Of a stretch of 64,000 nucleotides of DNA, positions 37,601 through 45,300 are shown piece after piece. A program made the translations under genes and the position numbers. Source of the DNA: Hyposmocoma kahamanoa (Eukaryota > Arthropoda > Insecta > Lepidoptera > Cosmopterigidae); assembly GCF_003589595.1 (NCBI RefSeq), contig NW_020654810.1, positions 8,767,084 through 8,831,083 of the forward strand, read 5' to 3'. The notes beneath the pieces were generated by a model, which was not told the DNA's origin, ran no database searches, and saw only the letters and a list, made by a program, of their open reading frames with translations. Positions within the stretch are counted from its first letter, which is position 1, and every line of letters begins with the position of its first letter.

Positions 37601-37870
37601 AAACTACCCTCATAAAATTACATACTTCCAAATAGAAGTCAGCTGTTGCGTAGTTATAAGGCACCCAGACTAGCACAGAAAGAAACTCATTTCATCGACC
37701 TAAGTGGTATTTTAAACTATTATAGTATCATCACGAAGTTGAGCACCTCACTTTTGAACGCAACTAATGAACAATGTTCAAAATACTTCTAGAAATATCT
37801 AAACGGAGCGCGGAGTAACTAAGAAAATACAATACTAAAGAAATCCTCACCATTCGTAATAGGTCGGCAT
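12844..37870 (-). CDS. VPS35L: VPS35L, Retriever complex subunit (complete, 18 coding exons)
   Basis: VPS35L joins VPS26C and VPS29 in Retriever, which with the CCC and WASH complexes returns membrane proteins from endosomes to the surface. Exons, 5' to 3': 37851-37870, 37380-37470, 35444-35548, 33369-33510, 32247-32401, 31642-31814, 29756-30098, 28376-28551, 27329-27432, 26634-26815, 25123-25269, 24200-24369, 22793-22955, 21841-22012, 20477-20616, 18928-19096, 14118-14383, 12844-12933. They total 2808 nt and stay in one frame, giving 935 residues (human about 963). Conserved blocks: [12 protein letters not shown] (exon 5), SKLLSD and [18 protein letters not shown] (exon 6), [14 protein letters not shown] and MIRGIGNPL (exon 7), [11 protein letters not shown] (exon 13), [11 protein letters not shown] (exon 16). 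The start is a 6-codon exon, MPTYYE, split in a TGG codon. The intron 27433-28375 has a GC donor. Introns are full of repeats. Confidence 0.95.
12961..13288. repeat. Tandem 122-123-bp repeat with inverted end
   Basis: Two full units (12961-13082 and 13083-13205) and a partial third (from 13206) each begin ATCGAC-GTGGAAATTT-AAA. At 13262-13288 the same sequence returns inverted (ACGACATTTCAAATTTCCAC). The array starts 27 bases upstream of the last VPS35L exon, within its intron. It looks like a terminal-inverted-repeat element with amplified ends. Confidence 0.65.
13708..13741. repeat. Perfect short inverted repeat
   Basis: ATCCTTTCGTAAC and its exact complement GTTACGAAAGGAT flank an 8-base loop. 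In a VPS35L intron; function unknown. Confidence 0.4.
14430..14720 (+). repeat. Interspersed repeat, family VI
   Basis: Begins with the AACCGACTTTAAAAAAG-type start and continues with GTATGTTACGCGATAACTC and GTGAACCGATTTGAT. Other copies or pieces: 17934-18060, 18170-18370, 23053-23085 and, inverted, 49380-49565. I know this sort of sequence from insect genomes but cannot name its class. Confidence 0.55.
14754..15532 (+). mobile_element. Truncated Penelope-like element with GIY-YIG endonuclease remnant
   Basis: A plus-strand ORF (14899-15411) encodes the C-terminal GIY-YIG nuclease of a Penelope-like retroelement: [20 protein letters not shown], then RMKEHIRAV and [17 protein letters not shown]. 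The YIG motif reads YIS here, so activity is doubtful. No reverse transcriptase is left upstream. Exact 66-base inverted repeats bound the ORF region (14786-14851 and 15467-15532), and a 14-base direct repeat TAGAATCTCGAAAT lies at 14740-14753 and 15533-15546, which I read as a target-site duplication. Together these delimit a 779-bp, 5'-truncated insertion in a VPS35L intron. Confidence 0.8.
15553..15725 (-). repeat. Partial copy of the 8-bp-duplication DNA element
   Basis: Shares ACAATTGAC-GTGTCGTCAA, TTCACTTCAAATTGACCAG, AACTTGAGCTTT and TTTGTAATTAGATGTTTTG with the complete copies at 34643-35136 and 57492-58266. Both element ends are missing. Confidence 0.6.
16597..16832 (-). repeat. tRNA-derived SINE, family I (best preserved)
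   Basis: On the minus strand a tRNA-like head begins GCCTCCGTGGCCTAATGG (A box TGGCCTAATGG) and carries the B box GGTTCGATTCC. The body follows, then a (TTA)n tail at 16597-16627. The intact promoter boxes make this the type copy for the family in this window. Confidence 0.8.
16910..17100 (+). pseudogene. LINE polymerase C-terminal remnant
   Basis: The frame reads [20 protein letters not shown] followed by SLDEYL, matching the tail seen in LINE polyproteins (compare [19 protein letters not shown] at 23764-23960, minus). There is no catalytic domain. It lies in a VPS35L intron. Confidence 0.5.
17934..18370 (+). repeat. Two family VI repeat pieces
   Basis: Both begin AACCGACTT-AAAAA-GGAGG and continue TTCTCAATT-GTCTG. 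They are direct repeats separated by about 110 bases of other sequence. Confidence 0.5.
18436..18605 (-). repeat. tRNA-derived SINE, family III (best preserved)
   Basis: On the minus strand: GTTCCGTGGCTTAGTTGG (A box) ... GGTTCGAATCC (B box) ... GTGTTCGATCTTTGTATTAA, then the tail AGTGGAGTAATTTCACAAA. It matches the copies at the left edge of the window. Confidence 0.8.
19156..19365. repeat. Terminal-inverted-repeat element, about 210 bp
   Basis: CTTCCTATAGTAACCAAAGT on the left is matched by its complement ACTTTGGTTACTATAGGAAG on the right. Outside these, CACACGCA and TGCGTGTG extend the pairing. The AT-rich inside has no coding capacity. Confidence 0.6.
19385..19605 (-). repeat. tRNA-derived SINE, family II
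   Basis: Minus-strand head: GGCCTCCGTGGTCGAGTGGC ... GGGTTCGATCC; body with TTGTCTCGGGTCTGGGCG and ATTTCCATAACACAAGTGC; end near TATGTGATGTTGTCTAA. Confidence 0.75.
20039..20300 (+). repeat. Interspersed repeat, family V
   Basis: Starts AAGTGACGGGACGAACAGG and runs through GTAATGCCCACATTACTGC and AGGTGGCAGT, in the same order as the other copies. Confidence 0.7.
21093..21279. repeat. MITE B, complete copy
   Basis: Left end CCTCAATTTATATTGCGGCG and right end CCGCCGCAATATAAATTAAG are inverted repeats. TTA flanks both sides, which would be a 3-bp duplication of the PIF/Harbinger type. Inner block TACACAATTGACCACAAAGT is shared with the other two copies. Confidence 0.7.
21533..21735 (+). repeat. 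Interspersed repeat, family V (partial)
   Basis: Begins AAGTGACGGGATGAACAAG, lacks part of the middle, and ends near CACAAGAAGCTCTACTGC. Confidence 0.65.
22187..22395 (-). repeat. tRNA-derived SINE, family I
   Basis: Minus strand: tRNA-like head near 22330-22395, family body, and an (ATT)n tail at 22187-22200. More mutated than the copy at 16597. Confidence 0.65.
22555..22725 (-). repeat. tRNA-derived SINE, family I (tail missing)
   Basis: Minus-strand head GCCTCAGTGGCCAAACAG ... then body to about 22565 (CTATGTGTGTATCAGGGG). It lies just downstream of the 22793-22955 exon of VPS35L. Confidence 0.65.
23301..23763. repeat. Direct tandem duplication, about 228 bp
   Basis: The block from 23301-23528 is repeated at 23529-23763 with only a few changes and one 6-base expansion (AAAATC repeated). 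Both copies contain GAGAAAGTAAGGAGTCGAT and TATCTTTATTCCGTAGGTA. The near identity suggests a recent local duplication of a LINE 3' end. Confidence 0.8.
23764..23960 (-). pseudogene. LINE polymerase C-terminal remnant
   Basis: The minus-strand frame reads [19 protein letters not shown], then [20 protein letters not shown], then [15 protein letters not shown], the usual end of a CR1/Jockey-type LINE polyprotein. It is followed downstream by the tandem-duplicated 3' region at 23301-23763. Confidence 0.6.
24583..24850 (-). repeat. Interspersed repeat, family V
   Basis: Inverted relative to the 20039 copy: AGAGCTCTTTGTGAAAG ... TGTTCGTCCCGTCACTTCG. It lies between VPS35L exons. Confidence 0.7.
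25570..25840. repeat. Interspersed repeat split by a fold-back MITE
   Basis: Outer pieces (about 25570-25646 and 25791-25840) match a continuous repeat at 31300-31430 (CTTG-TGCAGCAAGC ... TGAAAATC ... TTTTTGTCC). The inner 25647-25790 is an inverted-repeat element with ends TGTCCACTTGCACTAAAC and the complement GTTTAGTGCAAGTGGACA. The inner element therefore inserted into the outer one. Confidence 0.6.
25847..26130 (+). repeat. tRNA-derived SINE, family II (best preserved)
   Basis: Plus-strand head GGCCTCCGTGGTCGAGTGGC (A box) ... GGATTCGATCC (B box), body TTGTCTCGGGTCTGGGTG ... TTTCCATAATACAAGTGC, then a TATTTATTATTTATT tail. Confidence 0.8.
26186..26305. repeat. Retroelement 3'-end-like repeat
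   Basis: Second copy of the 12275-12440 sequence (TTTATTACACATACG ... CAACACAGAACAGTA). Confidence 0.45.
27000..27175 (+). repeat. tRNA-derived SINE, family IV (partial)
   Basis: Contains a B-box-like GATTTCGATTCCCGG and the body TTTCTGGTCTGGGTGTTCTGG. A related, better headed copy is at 60540-60735 on the other strand. Confidence 0.5.
28131..28210. repeat. Short tandem duplication of about 40 bp
   Basis: TTATATAATTTATTAATAAT ... AAATCATTGGTA occurs twice in a row. AT-rich, non-coding. Confidence 0.6.
29238..29690 (+). repeat. Two adjoining family V repeats
   Basis: The first copy begins AAGTGACGGGACGAACAAGC at about 29239 and is cut at about 29405, where a second copy starts (GTGCCGGGACGAACAAGTCG) and runs to the family end (TTTCACAAGGAACT). 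Confidence 0.7.
30601..30830. repeat. Fold-back element with GACGTTTCGGG core
   Basis: Arms CGTATATTTGTTTTTTCAAA ... CCGACGTTTCGGGCC and complement GGCCCGAAACGTCGG ... TTTGAAAAAACAAATATACG enclose about 50 bases. Related arms recur at 33580-33715 and, one-sided, at 59745-59825 (AATATACGCGATTTAAATCC). Confidence 0.65.
30862..31290 (+). pseudogene. LINE polymerase C-terminal remnant with 3' tail
   Basis: The frame reads [20 protein letters not shown], then [20 protein letters not shown], then [16 protein letters not shown], matching the region after the reverse transcriptase in LINEs of the CR1/Jockey group. It ends in TTTTTGATTTGATTTTTGAT, a typical simple tail. The upstream part is missing, as expected for 5' truncation. 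In a VPS35L intron. Confidence 0.65.
32753..32811. repeat. Perfect 26-bp hairpin with 7-base loop
   Basis: Arms 32753-32778 and 32786-32811 are exact complements (ACCTTCCAAATTG ... CATATGTG), with loop CTACATG. It lies in a VPS35L intron and would be transcribed as a hairpin. It may be a tiny MITE. Confidence 0.7.
33580..33715. repeat. Fold-back element related to 30601
   Basis: CGTATATTTGTTTTCTC and, inverted, AACAAATATACG; flanked by TTTTTC-GGTTCTAAATCG-type sequence on both sides. Confidence 0.55.
34190..34400 (-). repeat. Dispersed repeat also present near 23090
   Basis: GAATATGAAGGTAATGTGAT, CATTTCAGTAACTTAGTGC and GAGTTTGAAAAAGTA-GACGACG correspond, inverted, to 23093-23235. Class unknown. 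Confidence 0.5.
34633..35300 (+). repeat. Family V repeat interrupted by a DNA transposon
   Basis: The left piece ends ...AAGTGACGGGAC at 34642 and the right piece resumes at 35137 with GACGGGACGAACAGGTCGTG. Removing the inserted element and one copy of the 8-base duplication restores the standard start of family V. Confidence 0.85.
34643..35136. mobile_element. Non-autonomous DNA transposon with 8-bp target duplication
   Basis: The 494-bp element starts CATCGAGTATATAA and ends TTATATACTCGATG (14-base terminal inverted repeats). GACGGGAC is present on both sides (34635-34642 and 35137-35144). Eight-base duplications fit the hAT and P superfamilies; ends in CA...TG and a GC-rich target are more like P. 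No transposase ORF. A longer copy with its own 8-base duplication is at 57492-58266. Confidence 0.85.
35746..36417. repeat. Candidate transposon with GGTCCCCAAAAT ends
   Basis: TGGTCCCCAAAAT near 35748 is mirrored by ATTTTGGGGACA near 36402, and the motif GTGAGGGAATGA recurs three times inside (about 35828, 36191, 36392). No coding region seen. Boundaries are approximate. Confidence 0.35.
37076..37237. repeat. MITE A, left end truncated
   Basis: Inner palindromic blocks and the right end (GAGTTCTGGAATACGACCC) match the family; the left terminal repeat is missing. Confidence 0.7.
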
Positions 37871-40278
37871 TATTGAAAGTATATACTTATTCGCTGTTAA
37901 AATGTTAACAAATTATCTTCTTTGCATTGCTGAATATTGTTATTACTCCTCATAATTCAGCGTATTTCTATAATACCACCCATAATTTGACTTCGTCCGT
38001 GTAATTTGCCCCACTGTCCTTTTGTTTTCGTGCACTCACTCTGTCACTCTCTCACTGTCACTATCACTTATGGATAGTGTTGAGTTGTGGAAAAATTTCC
38101 ATTGTGCATTCCTCGCAAGAAGCTTTGGATTTAAGCTTCTTGATACCTCGCCATGTCCGGGTTTGGTGAGAGAGCTATTGCTAGTATTGGGTAATGGAAA
38201 AATTGCCGCTTTGAAAAATAAGTATTTTTACCGAATATTCATCCCTTAGAGGATGAATTTTCCTATAATTTCCACATTTGACGTCGGCACCTGTCAAAAG
38301 TTGAAGTTACTGAACGAAAACAGGGAGCAAAGTTTTTTTTTCGCTAAAGTAAATTTATTTCTGTAGCTATACAAGTAAATTTTATAATTCACGCTAAATA
38401 GAACTTCAAAACTTATTTTTAGACGAAGAACATATTAATTAAGAGCATTCGAAATTATATTTTTCCAAAATTTTTGGGAATTTTCAAAAAAAAAAATATC
38501 CACTATTGAAATTTTTCGAAAAATTAACCAACAGTATTCTTTCACGAAAACCGAAAACATTTCACTTTCAGAACGTAAACGGACTTTGTTTTACTCAGCT
38601 TCATCAATAGTGTTGCCATAATTAGATAGAACAATTTTGCTAACATTGTGTATAGTGAAGATATGCGCTTAAAGGCTACATATGTATAATGTCACGGATT
38701 ATATATATTATGTGTGAATTTACAGTACGATTGATTCTTCATTGCTTACAGTAACTGCAATGTGCAACTTCAACTTCAATTTAACCAAAACAAAAGCGAA
38801 ATGAAGCGTAGCAGTCTTTCTTATTTCACAGTTTTCAAGTGCGCGCAAAATTTTACAATTTGATATTTTTCCCATATACTTAACGTGGTGACTTTTTACC
38901 TCAATTATCTCAGGTCACTGGTCGAAATTCAAAAGTTGAGCTTATAGTTGTTGTTGAGTTGTATTTTTTTACATGCATATCGGTTGAGAAACGTCCTCAC
39001 TAGCTGCGCTTCAATAACATAGACTTCAAAGTATTTGAATTTAAATATTACTTTAAATTCAAATACTCAGTCTACTTCAGGTGTGAATAATTAATAACTC
39101 AATAAATTTTTTGTTAAAATCTCATGCCGAAAAAGTCAAAAACTAACTTTTTAACAGTAATCTAAATGGAAATAAGAACATTTCATAAAATTTTCGTTTA
39201 ATTTACCATTATATAATACAAAACCCGTACTACTTTAAACATAGGTTTTCTGACAAGTTACTAATATTAATTCAATAAATATTTTAATAATAGTCACTAC
39301 TAGTATTTTACTATAGGGATTGTGATAAATTAACACAACATTAATGTTATGCAAATGGTACAATTTGTTAAATATATACTTACTAATAATTAATTTAAAA
39401 CAATACTGTCGCAAATACTGAACAGAAAAACATCAACACACACTTCCGTTATATACATTTTATCAATGAGCTTTAACATCATTACATTTTATTAAAACTT
39501 CAGCATATTTTGTGGTGGGTACTTAATTTATCCCTTTAACAAAATACTGTTTTCATACAATTGTCTTTTATCAATCATGTTTTCCTTTTCTAAATCAAAG
39601 AGAGCATTTAGAAACAATACTCAAATAATAAAAATAAGTACTGAGATAGGTAGATAGATAAATAATAGATACTAATACGCAAAATAGGCGCTTTGTCGTC
39701 GAGTTGCGGATACCAGCCCGTTGCACCAAGTACCAAGTACTGAGATTGTTTGATTGTCAACATTACAATCTACAATACTTTTTTACTTTTTATATCTTTG
39801 ATCATGTCATGATAAATATTTATGTTCAAAAATAGGTAGATATCTACCTTAGTTCACAAATAAATTACAACATGGTGAGATATCACAGTGTATCCTATAA
39901 CATAACAACTATTTTATAGTAATAATAAATAGGAAAAATAAACAAGATGTAAAAACTATGACCAACGTAAAATATTCGAAAATGTAAACTGCATTTCTTA
40001 CATAAATATCACAAGTGTTTCAGATGGAATCAAGATAGCCGATATATTTAATACAGTCTGTTAATATTGGCTTCGGTTTCGTTATAGTAGTATTTGTCAT
40101 ATATCATAACTTTCTGCAGTCGAAAGTTGAGGCAAAACTACAATATTCCTATTAACCAATCACCACTGACTCATTACTGACAGACTGATTGACTGACACA
40201 TTAGGAAATTATGTTACTAAAAAATTGTAAAAAAAAAAATAGATTTTGCTAATAAAATTATTCAACAGATTGGCACCT
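37871..40278. other. Spacer between VPS35L and the MPV17L-like gene
   Basis: No gene recognised. It should contain the VPS35L promoter (just above 37870) and the 3' UTR of the MPV17L-like gene (just below 40279). A 16-base perfect inverted repeat (AGTATTTGAATTTAAA and complement) lies near 39033-39067. Confidence 0.4.
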
Positions 40279-41704
40279 TCATATATTCATTTTCATTAAT
40301 TGCACAGGGCTTTGTCCTGCCTTAGCGGCAACTTTTTCCTTGTCCAAATGTTTCATATAAGCAAGAAAACAAGTCCACACTAAGCTGCATAGACTTATAA
40401 ATGGAACCCTGTTTTTTGGACGTATGAGACAAAAATTTACCATAGCTACAGCTGGCCAAACAGACGCTCCAACCTGAAATGTATATATTAAAAAGTTAAA
40501 AATTATGAGAATATTGCTCAAATGGTCTTTAATACTATGAAAATGGAATTGAAACTGACTAATCATTAACATGTACGTAGTTACTGAGTATCTACCTTGT
40601 ATGTGGGCCAAAACTTTGCTTGAACCTCAGCAGCAGCTTCATTAACTGGTTTCATTTCCAAAAGACTCATACCAAAATAGAAACTGCACATCGCAAATGG
40701 TGTGTATGTAACAGTTTCCACAAATGTCTGGGAACGAGAATTCACAATTAATCTTGAATATGAATTAAGTAATTTAAAAAAATCAAATTTATATAAGTTC
40801 AACAATGGTAAATAGAAGCAAATGTATACTTGTGTTGGGAATGTAAAAAAATGTAATTGTTTAAGCATTCAACTACAACATTAGCAAACTGATCACAAGT
40901 TGTGTTTCTTACCTTGATAATTCCAACCCGTATAGATGAGCCAGGCCACATTATATTAGCTATAGTTAACCAGCTATACAACGTCGGAGCTACATAACAA
41001 GACCCATATAGACCAAAACGGGCACACCGTAACCAATCATAGTTTTCTGGAATAGGTAATACATTCATAGCTGCAGTTTAACCCGTTTTTGGACAGTACT
41101 TAAATGGTACTTAACAGTACTTACTGTACACAAAAATGTCACTACTTTTCTTTGTGCTATAGTGGTTATATTGAATCATCATAAATGTTCAATGTAAGTC
41201 ATTGAATTTTGTTAGCATGCTATATATACTTCTCTGTCGAGAAGTCTTGAAACAGCAGACGGTAATTGCACAAAAAGTGTTCGGAAATCGAACTGTAAAG
41301 CCTATAATTGGTTTTTCAGATCCATATATATAGCGAAACAGGGTACCACGTACTACCATGTTCTTATATTTAATTTTACGGTAAACGCCGTAACTGTCTA
41401 CGAACAGATAATTTAATCCATATATATATGGTCCATAATTATCCATATTCATTAGTCCATGACTAAACAAAATAGAAAACTACTTATTTTTGTATGATTT
41501 AAGGCATATAAGTAATATCCTATTTAATAAAACTTAATTTTTTTTTAAAGAAAACATTATATGTAATTACCACTTACCTACATTTTTCCCTTCGAATGTT
41601 TGTTGAATTAAACTAGAAATTGGCCAAATAATACCATACGAAGCCATTCCTCTTAAAAGAGGATACTTTTTAAAAGCAACTCTAATTTTACTGAAAGCAC
41701 CCAT
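40279..41704 (-). CDS. Mpv17/PMP22-family membrane protein, MPV17L-like (complete, four exons)
   Basis: Coding exons 41578-41704, 40913-41070, 40596-40727 and 40279-40473 total 612 nt in one frame and give 203 residues, a normal length for the family. Donors and acceptors are canonical. The family hallmarks are present: an N-terminal KKYPLLRG block before the first membrane segment; PENYDWLRCARFGLYGSCYV at about residues 50-70 (the R-x-x-x-x-G-x-x-x-x-P-x-x-x-x-W pattern); SFYFGMSLLE; and KFWPTYK, then VWPAVAMVNFCLIRPKNRVP. The GMSLLE and FWPTYK segments look closest to vertebrate MPV17L. Family members are four-span proteins of the inner mitochondrial or peroxisomal membrane, possibly channels; the exact role is unsettled. 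The gene is divergent from TECPR1 across 662 bp. Confidence 0.88.
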
Positions 41705-42366
41705 TTTATTGCTTATATAAATCGCTTAGAGTGTTAATTATTACTATTATATAAGAAGCTTATTTCCATATTAATGCACGAGCACGGTCTGACCTTACAT
41801 TTTTATGTTATATACGTCAATTGAATTTTGGCGTTTTTCCAAAAGGAAGCAGACGCGCAGACTGCGCAATCTGCGCACGAGTTCCTATGAATTTTTTACC
41901 GATCAGTGGTTTATTAGCAATGACATTGACATTGCAGTAAGTCACTGTGTTGCCAAAACTTAAATAATTTTATTACTTTGGTTCGAATTTTCTGCAGAAA
42001 TGTATGTACGATATTTTTTGACATTCGTTTAATGCTTAGAGGATGGAAAAAAATAAAAGAAGTTTCCATAGTCTAAGGTTTAATGCTAAGTCGACTTTTA
42101 ATAGTCTGTGATGCAATTTGATGTCATGATTGTCATGTCAAATCCTAAAAAAGTCTAAAATCGAAATTGAATAAAAATTGCCACAAAACATTTCGTTAAC
42201 GCTGTTTCCTGTTAATTCTATATAACAAAATAACTTGTAATTTGGGAAAAAAAAACGTTTTGCTCACGTTGCACTGTGGAGTGAGTGGTAGTTTTCATAA
42301 TGAATAAACTTGAAGTGACAATAGGATAGTTTAGTTTCTGTCGGAAAATAGATTAAGTGCATTACG
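41705..42366. promoter_or_regulatory. Shared upstream region of MPV17L-like gene and TECPR1
   Basis: The two start codons face away from each other with 662 bases between them, so both promoters and 5' UTRs must lie here unless distant non-coding exons exist. I see no TATA box at a convincing distance from either ATG. The TECPR1 ATG has context TTACGATGTC. Confidence 0.5.
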
Positions 42367-45300
42367 ATGTCCAGTAATTCCTTGTTGTTTTCTATCAATA
42401 ATGAAGGTAAAGTTTACGCATTATCAACGAGTGGATCATGTTGGAGAGAGTTCATGTACCTTGGTTTGGAATTTAAGACGTTATCAGCTGTTCCGCATTT
42501 TCTGTGGGCAGTCGGCGGCGACCGGCAAATATACCTTCACGTACACGGATTAGAAATACCTATACGCGTAAAAGAAGAATCTTATGAGAACGAGAGATGG
42601 TTGCCTTTGGAAGGCTTCAGTAGTAGACTTCTACCTACAGACAGGTACCATTTCTCATCTCAGGATGGCACAAAGGACAGGTGCATTGATCGAATCAGAT
42701 TACCTTCTATGGCTTGGCAGTGGGAGGGAGATTGGCAGCTAGAACTAACCCTAGATGGCCAGCCATTAGATCATGATGGGTGGAGCTATGCAGTAGATTT
42801 TCCTGCACAATTTGGGCCTGTCAAAAAATGGAAGTCCTGTGTGAGGAGAAGGAAATGGATAAGATACAGAAAGTTCAGTGCAATGAACTCATGGTGTGCA
42901 ATAGCTCCATTGCATAAAGATCCAACACAAGAGCCTTTCATAGATATTAGCATTGGAGGGAATCAAATACCTTATGCCTCACCAGGGACATTATCGGTAT
43001 GGGCAATTACAGCTCATGGCCGTGTTATGTACAGATCTGGTGTCAGTACAACTTCACCTGAAGGTCTAAAATGGATGAATGTAAGTATTCCACCTAACTG
43101 TGACATCAAACAGATTTCTGTAGGCCCTACTGGCTTGGTTTGGGCGTTGCTGTGGACAGGAAGGGCTATTGTAAGGAAAGGTATCACAAAAGATTGTCTT
43201 ACAGGAGAAGCATGGTTAGAAGTTAAGTCACCAAGTGAAGCTAAACTTACAGTAATATCAGTTGGATTTAATGCTGTATGGGCTATAAGCTCTGATACAC
43301 GGGTTTGGTTCCGAAAAGGTGTGGATGGAAATTCAGCAGGCTCCTCTGAAGTATCAGCCATGGGAATTGGTTGGTTAGAGATCACCGGAAATATGATCCA
43401 CATATCAGTGGGAATCAATGACCAAGTTTTTGCTATTGGAGAGATAGATAAATGCATCTACTGGAGAAGTGGAATCACACCAGCAGAACAGACCGGCAAG
43501 AGATGGAGAATGGTGCAAGCCAACATGCAATTAAGCCGCACTTCTAGTACAGTTAGTGTGATCTCCTCTGCCTCTAACAGTAATAAACATCACAGCCTCA
43601 ACACCCTAAATGAAGCTGCACCAGAGCTGAAGTCAAATATTAATTTGAGGAATTCTTGGGAGGAATCTCACTCTGCACCTATTGAACATACACTTCCAAT
43701 AAAACCTCCAAGAGAATCCCGACCAAAAGGACAAACAAATGTTGAAAATATAGATTTAACTGGTAAGAGCTATGAGACCACTTTGAAGAATCCTAGAGCA
43801 TGGAGTCCAGTAAGGAGTGTAGGGTCAGTTGTTGGCATGGAAGCACAGCCTGATAGTGATAGCAGTGTGTTTGATGTTGATTCAGGAATGTACTTTGATG
43901 ATGATGTAGGACAAACGGCTTGGGGCACCTGTGACACAACATGGGCATTTGTTGATGCTGGAGCTTGCTCAGTAGATGTTATGCAAGTACCACATTGGTT
44001 TACAGATTCTCATAATGTTAGCAATACAGATCTTTCTGCTAAATGGAGACTACAAATATTAGACCTGTTAAAGAACAGAAATAATACCCATGACTTAGAC
44101 ATGTCACAATATGGAGTAGCTATTGAAGAGAAGGGATGGACTAGAAGTTGTGAAGCCAGATTAGTTAGTGCTATTCATTCATATGAGGATTGCATTCTAT
44201 CCTTATATTGGCATGAACTAGAAAACACTGGAACTTTGTCTGTTTTCCAACCAGATGGCACAATCAAATTTATTTTAAATTTGAGAGAAGTGACCTGCAT
44301 AACGTCGACATCAGAGCCAGGAAGTCCCAGAATTACCCTTTCTATTCCACATCAGAATAAAGACTCCATTACAATACAATTTATCTCTGAAATGGAACAG
44401 GAAGAATGGCTTTGTGTTCTTGTGGGTATTACATCACAAATTAACGGACTTTCAGGCAGACCATCAGCTAATTCTGTGTGGGCAGTTTCGGGTTCTGGAG
44501 ACATACTCAATTGGGATCCAAAATCAAAGCAAAATCCAGAAAATGATTCACATATTAAAGAATTTCAAGTGCTTGGAAAAGACATTGTGTCTGGTTTTTC
44601 AACTGACTTGCACAATAATTTTCCTCCTGGCAGCTCTCTTAAACTCACAGGCAGCTTATTTGATGAAATACACAGATTACATGTCAACTTACAAGGTCCA
44701 GAAGTTAAGAAACAAAGACATAAAATAGAGACTGAAGTTACTGAGATACCATTCCATTTTAATATTAGATTTGATCAGAATACTGTTGTTTGTAACACAA
44801 AGATTTTTGGCAGCTGGGGTACAGAAGAGCGTCACCCATTGCCTTTAACCCGTGGTCAAGAATTTTCTATAAAGATAATATGTGATGTTCAAGGTTTTAG
44901 AGTACTTCTAAATGATAAGAGTTTCTGCTTTTATGAGCACAGACTCAGTCCAGAAAGAATAACAACTGTATCAGTGCTTGGAGCTGTGAAACTATATACT
45001 ATGGAATATTGCACAACTAATCCAATCATAGGACCAGAAGATATGTATTGGCGATTGATGGGAGGTTATTTAAAGAAGGTGGAATGTTGCCAAAACGGAG
45101 TAGTTTGGGGCATATCTCATGATCATAGAGTTTGGGTTTACACTGGTGGATGGGGTGGTGGAGTTCTTAAGGGCCTTGGTGGAAATGACGGCATACATTC
45201 AATGACAGATACGCAAACCTACTGTGTGTATGAAAATCAACGCTGGAATCCTATTTCTGGTTATACATCAACTGGTTTGCCTACTGATCGTTACATGTGG

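Noticed and set aside
38022..38249. 75-codon ORF upstream of VPS35L
   Set aside because: Starts in a CTCTCACT-rich stretch, has no domain and no splice context.
40799..41470. Minus-strand ORFs of 89-95 codons around the MPV17L-like gene
   Set aside because: The first is an exon read through into the intron; the second (41189-41470) is intron sequence with no splice signals.
43014..43457. 147-codon minus-strand ORF
   Set aside because: Shadow of the TECPR1 first exon on the opposite strand.
44414..44728. 104-codon plus-strand ORF
   Set aside because: Alternative frame inside the TECPR1 first exon.
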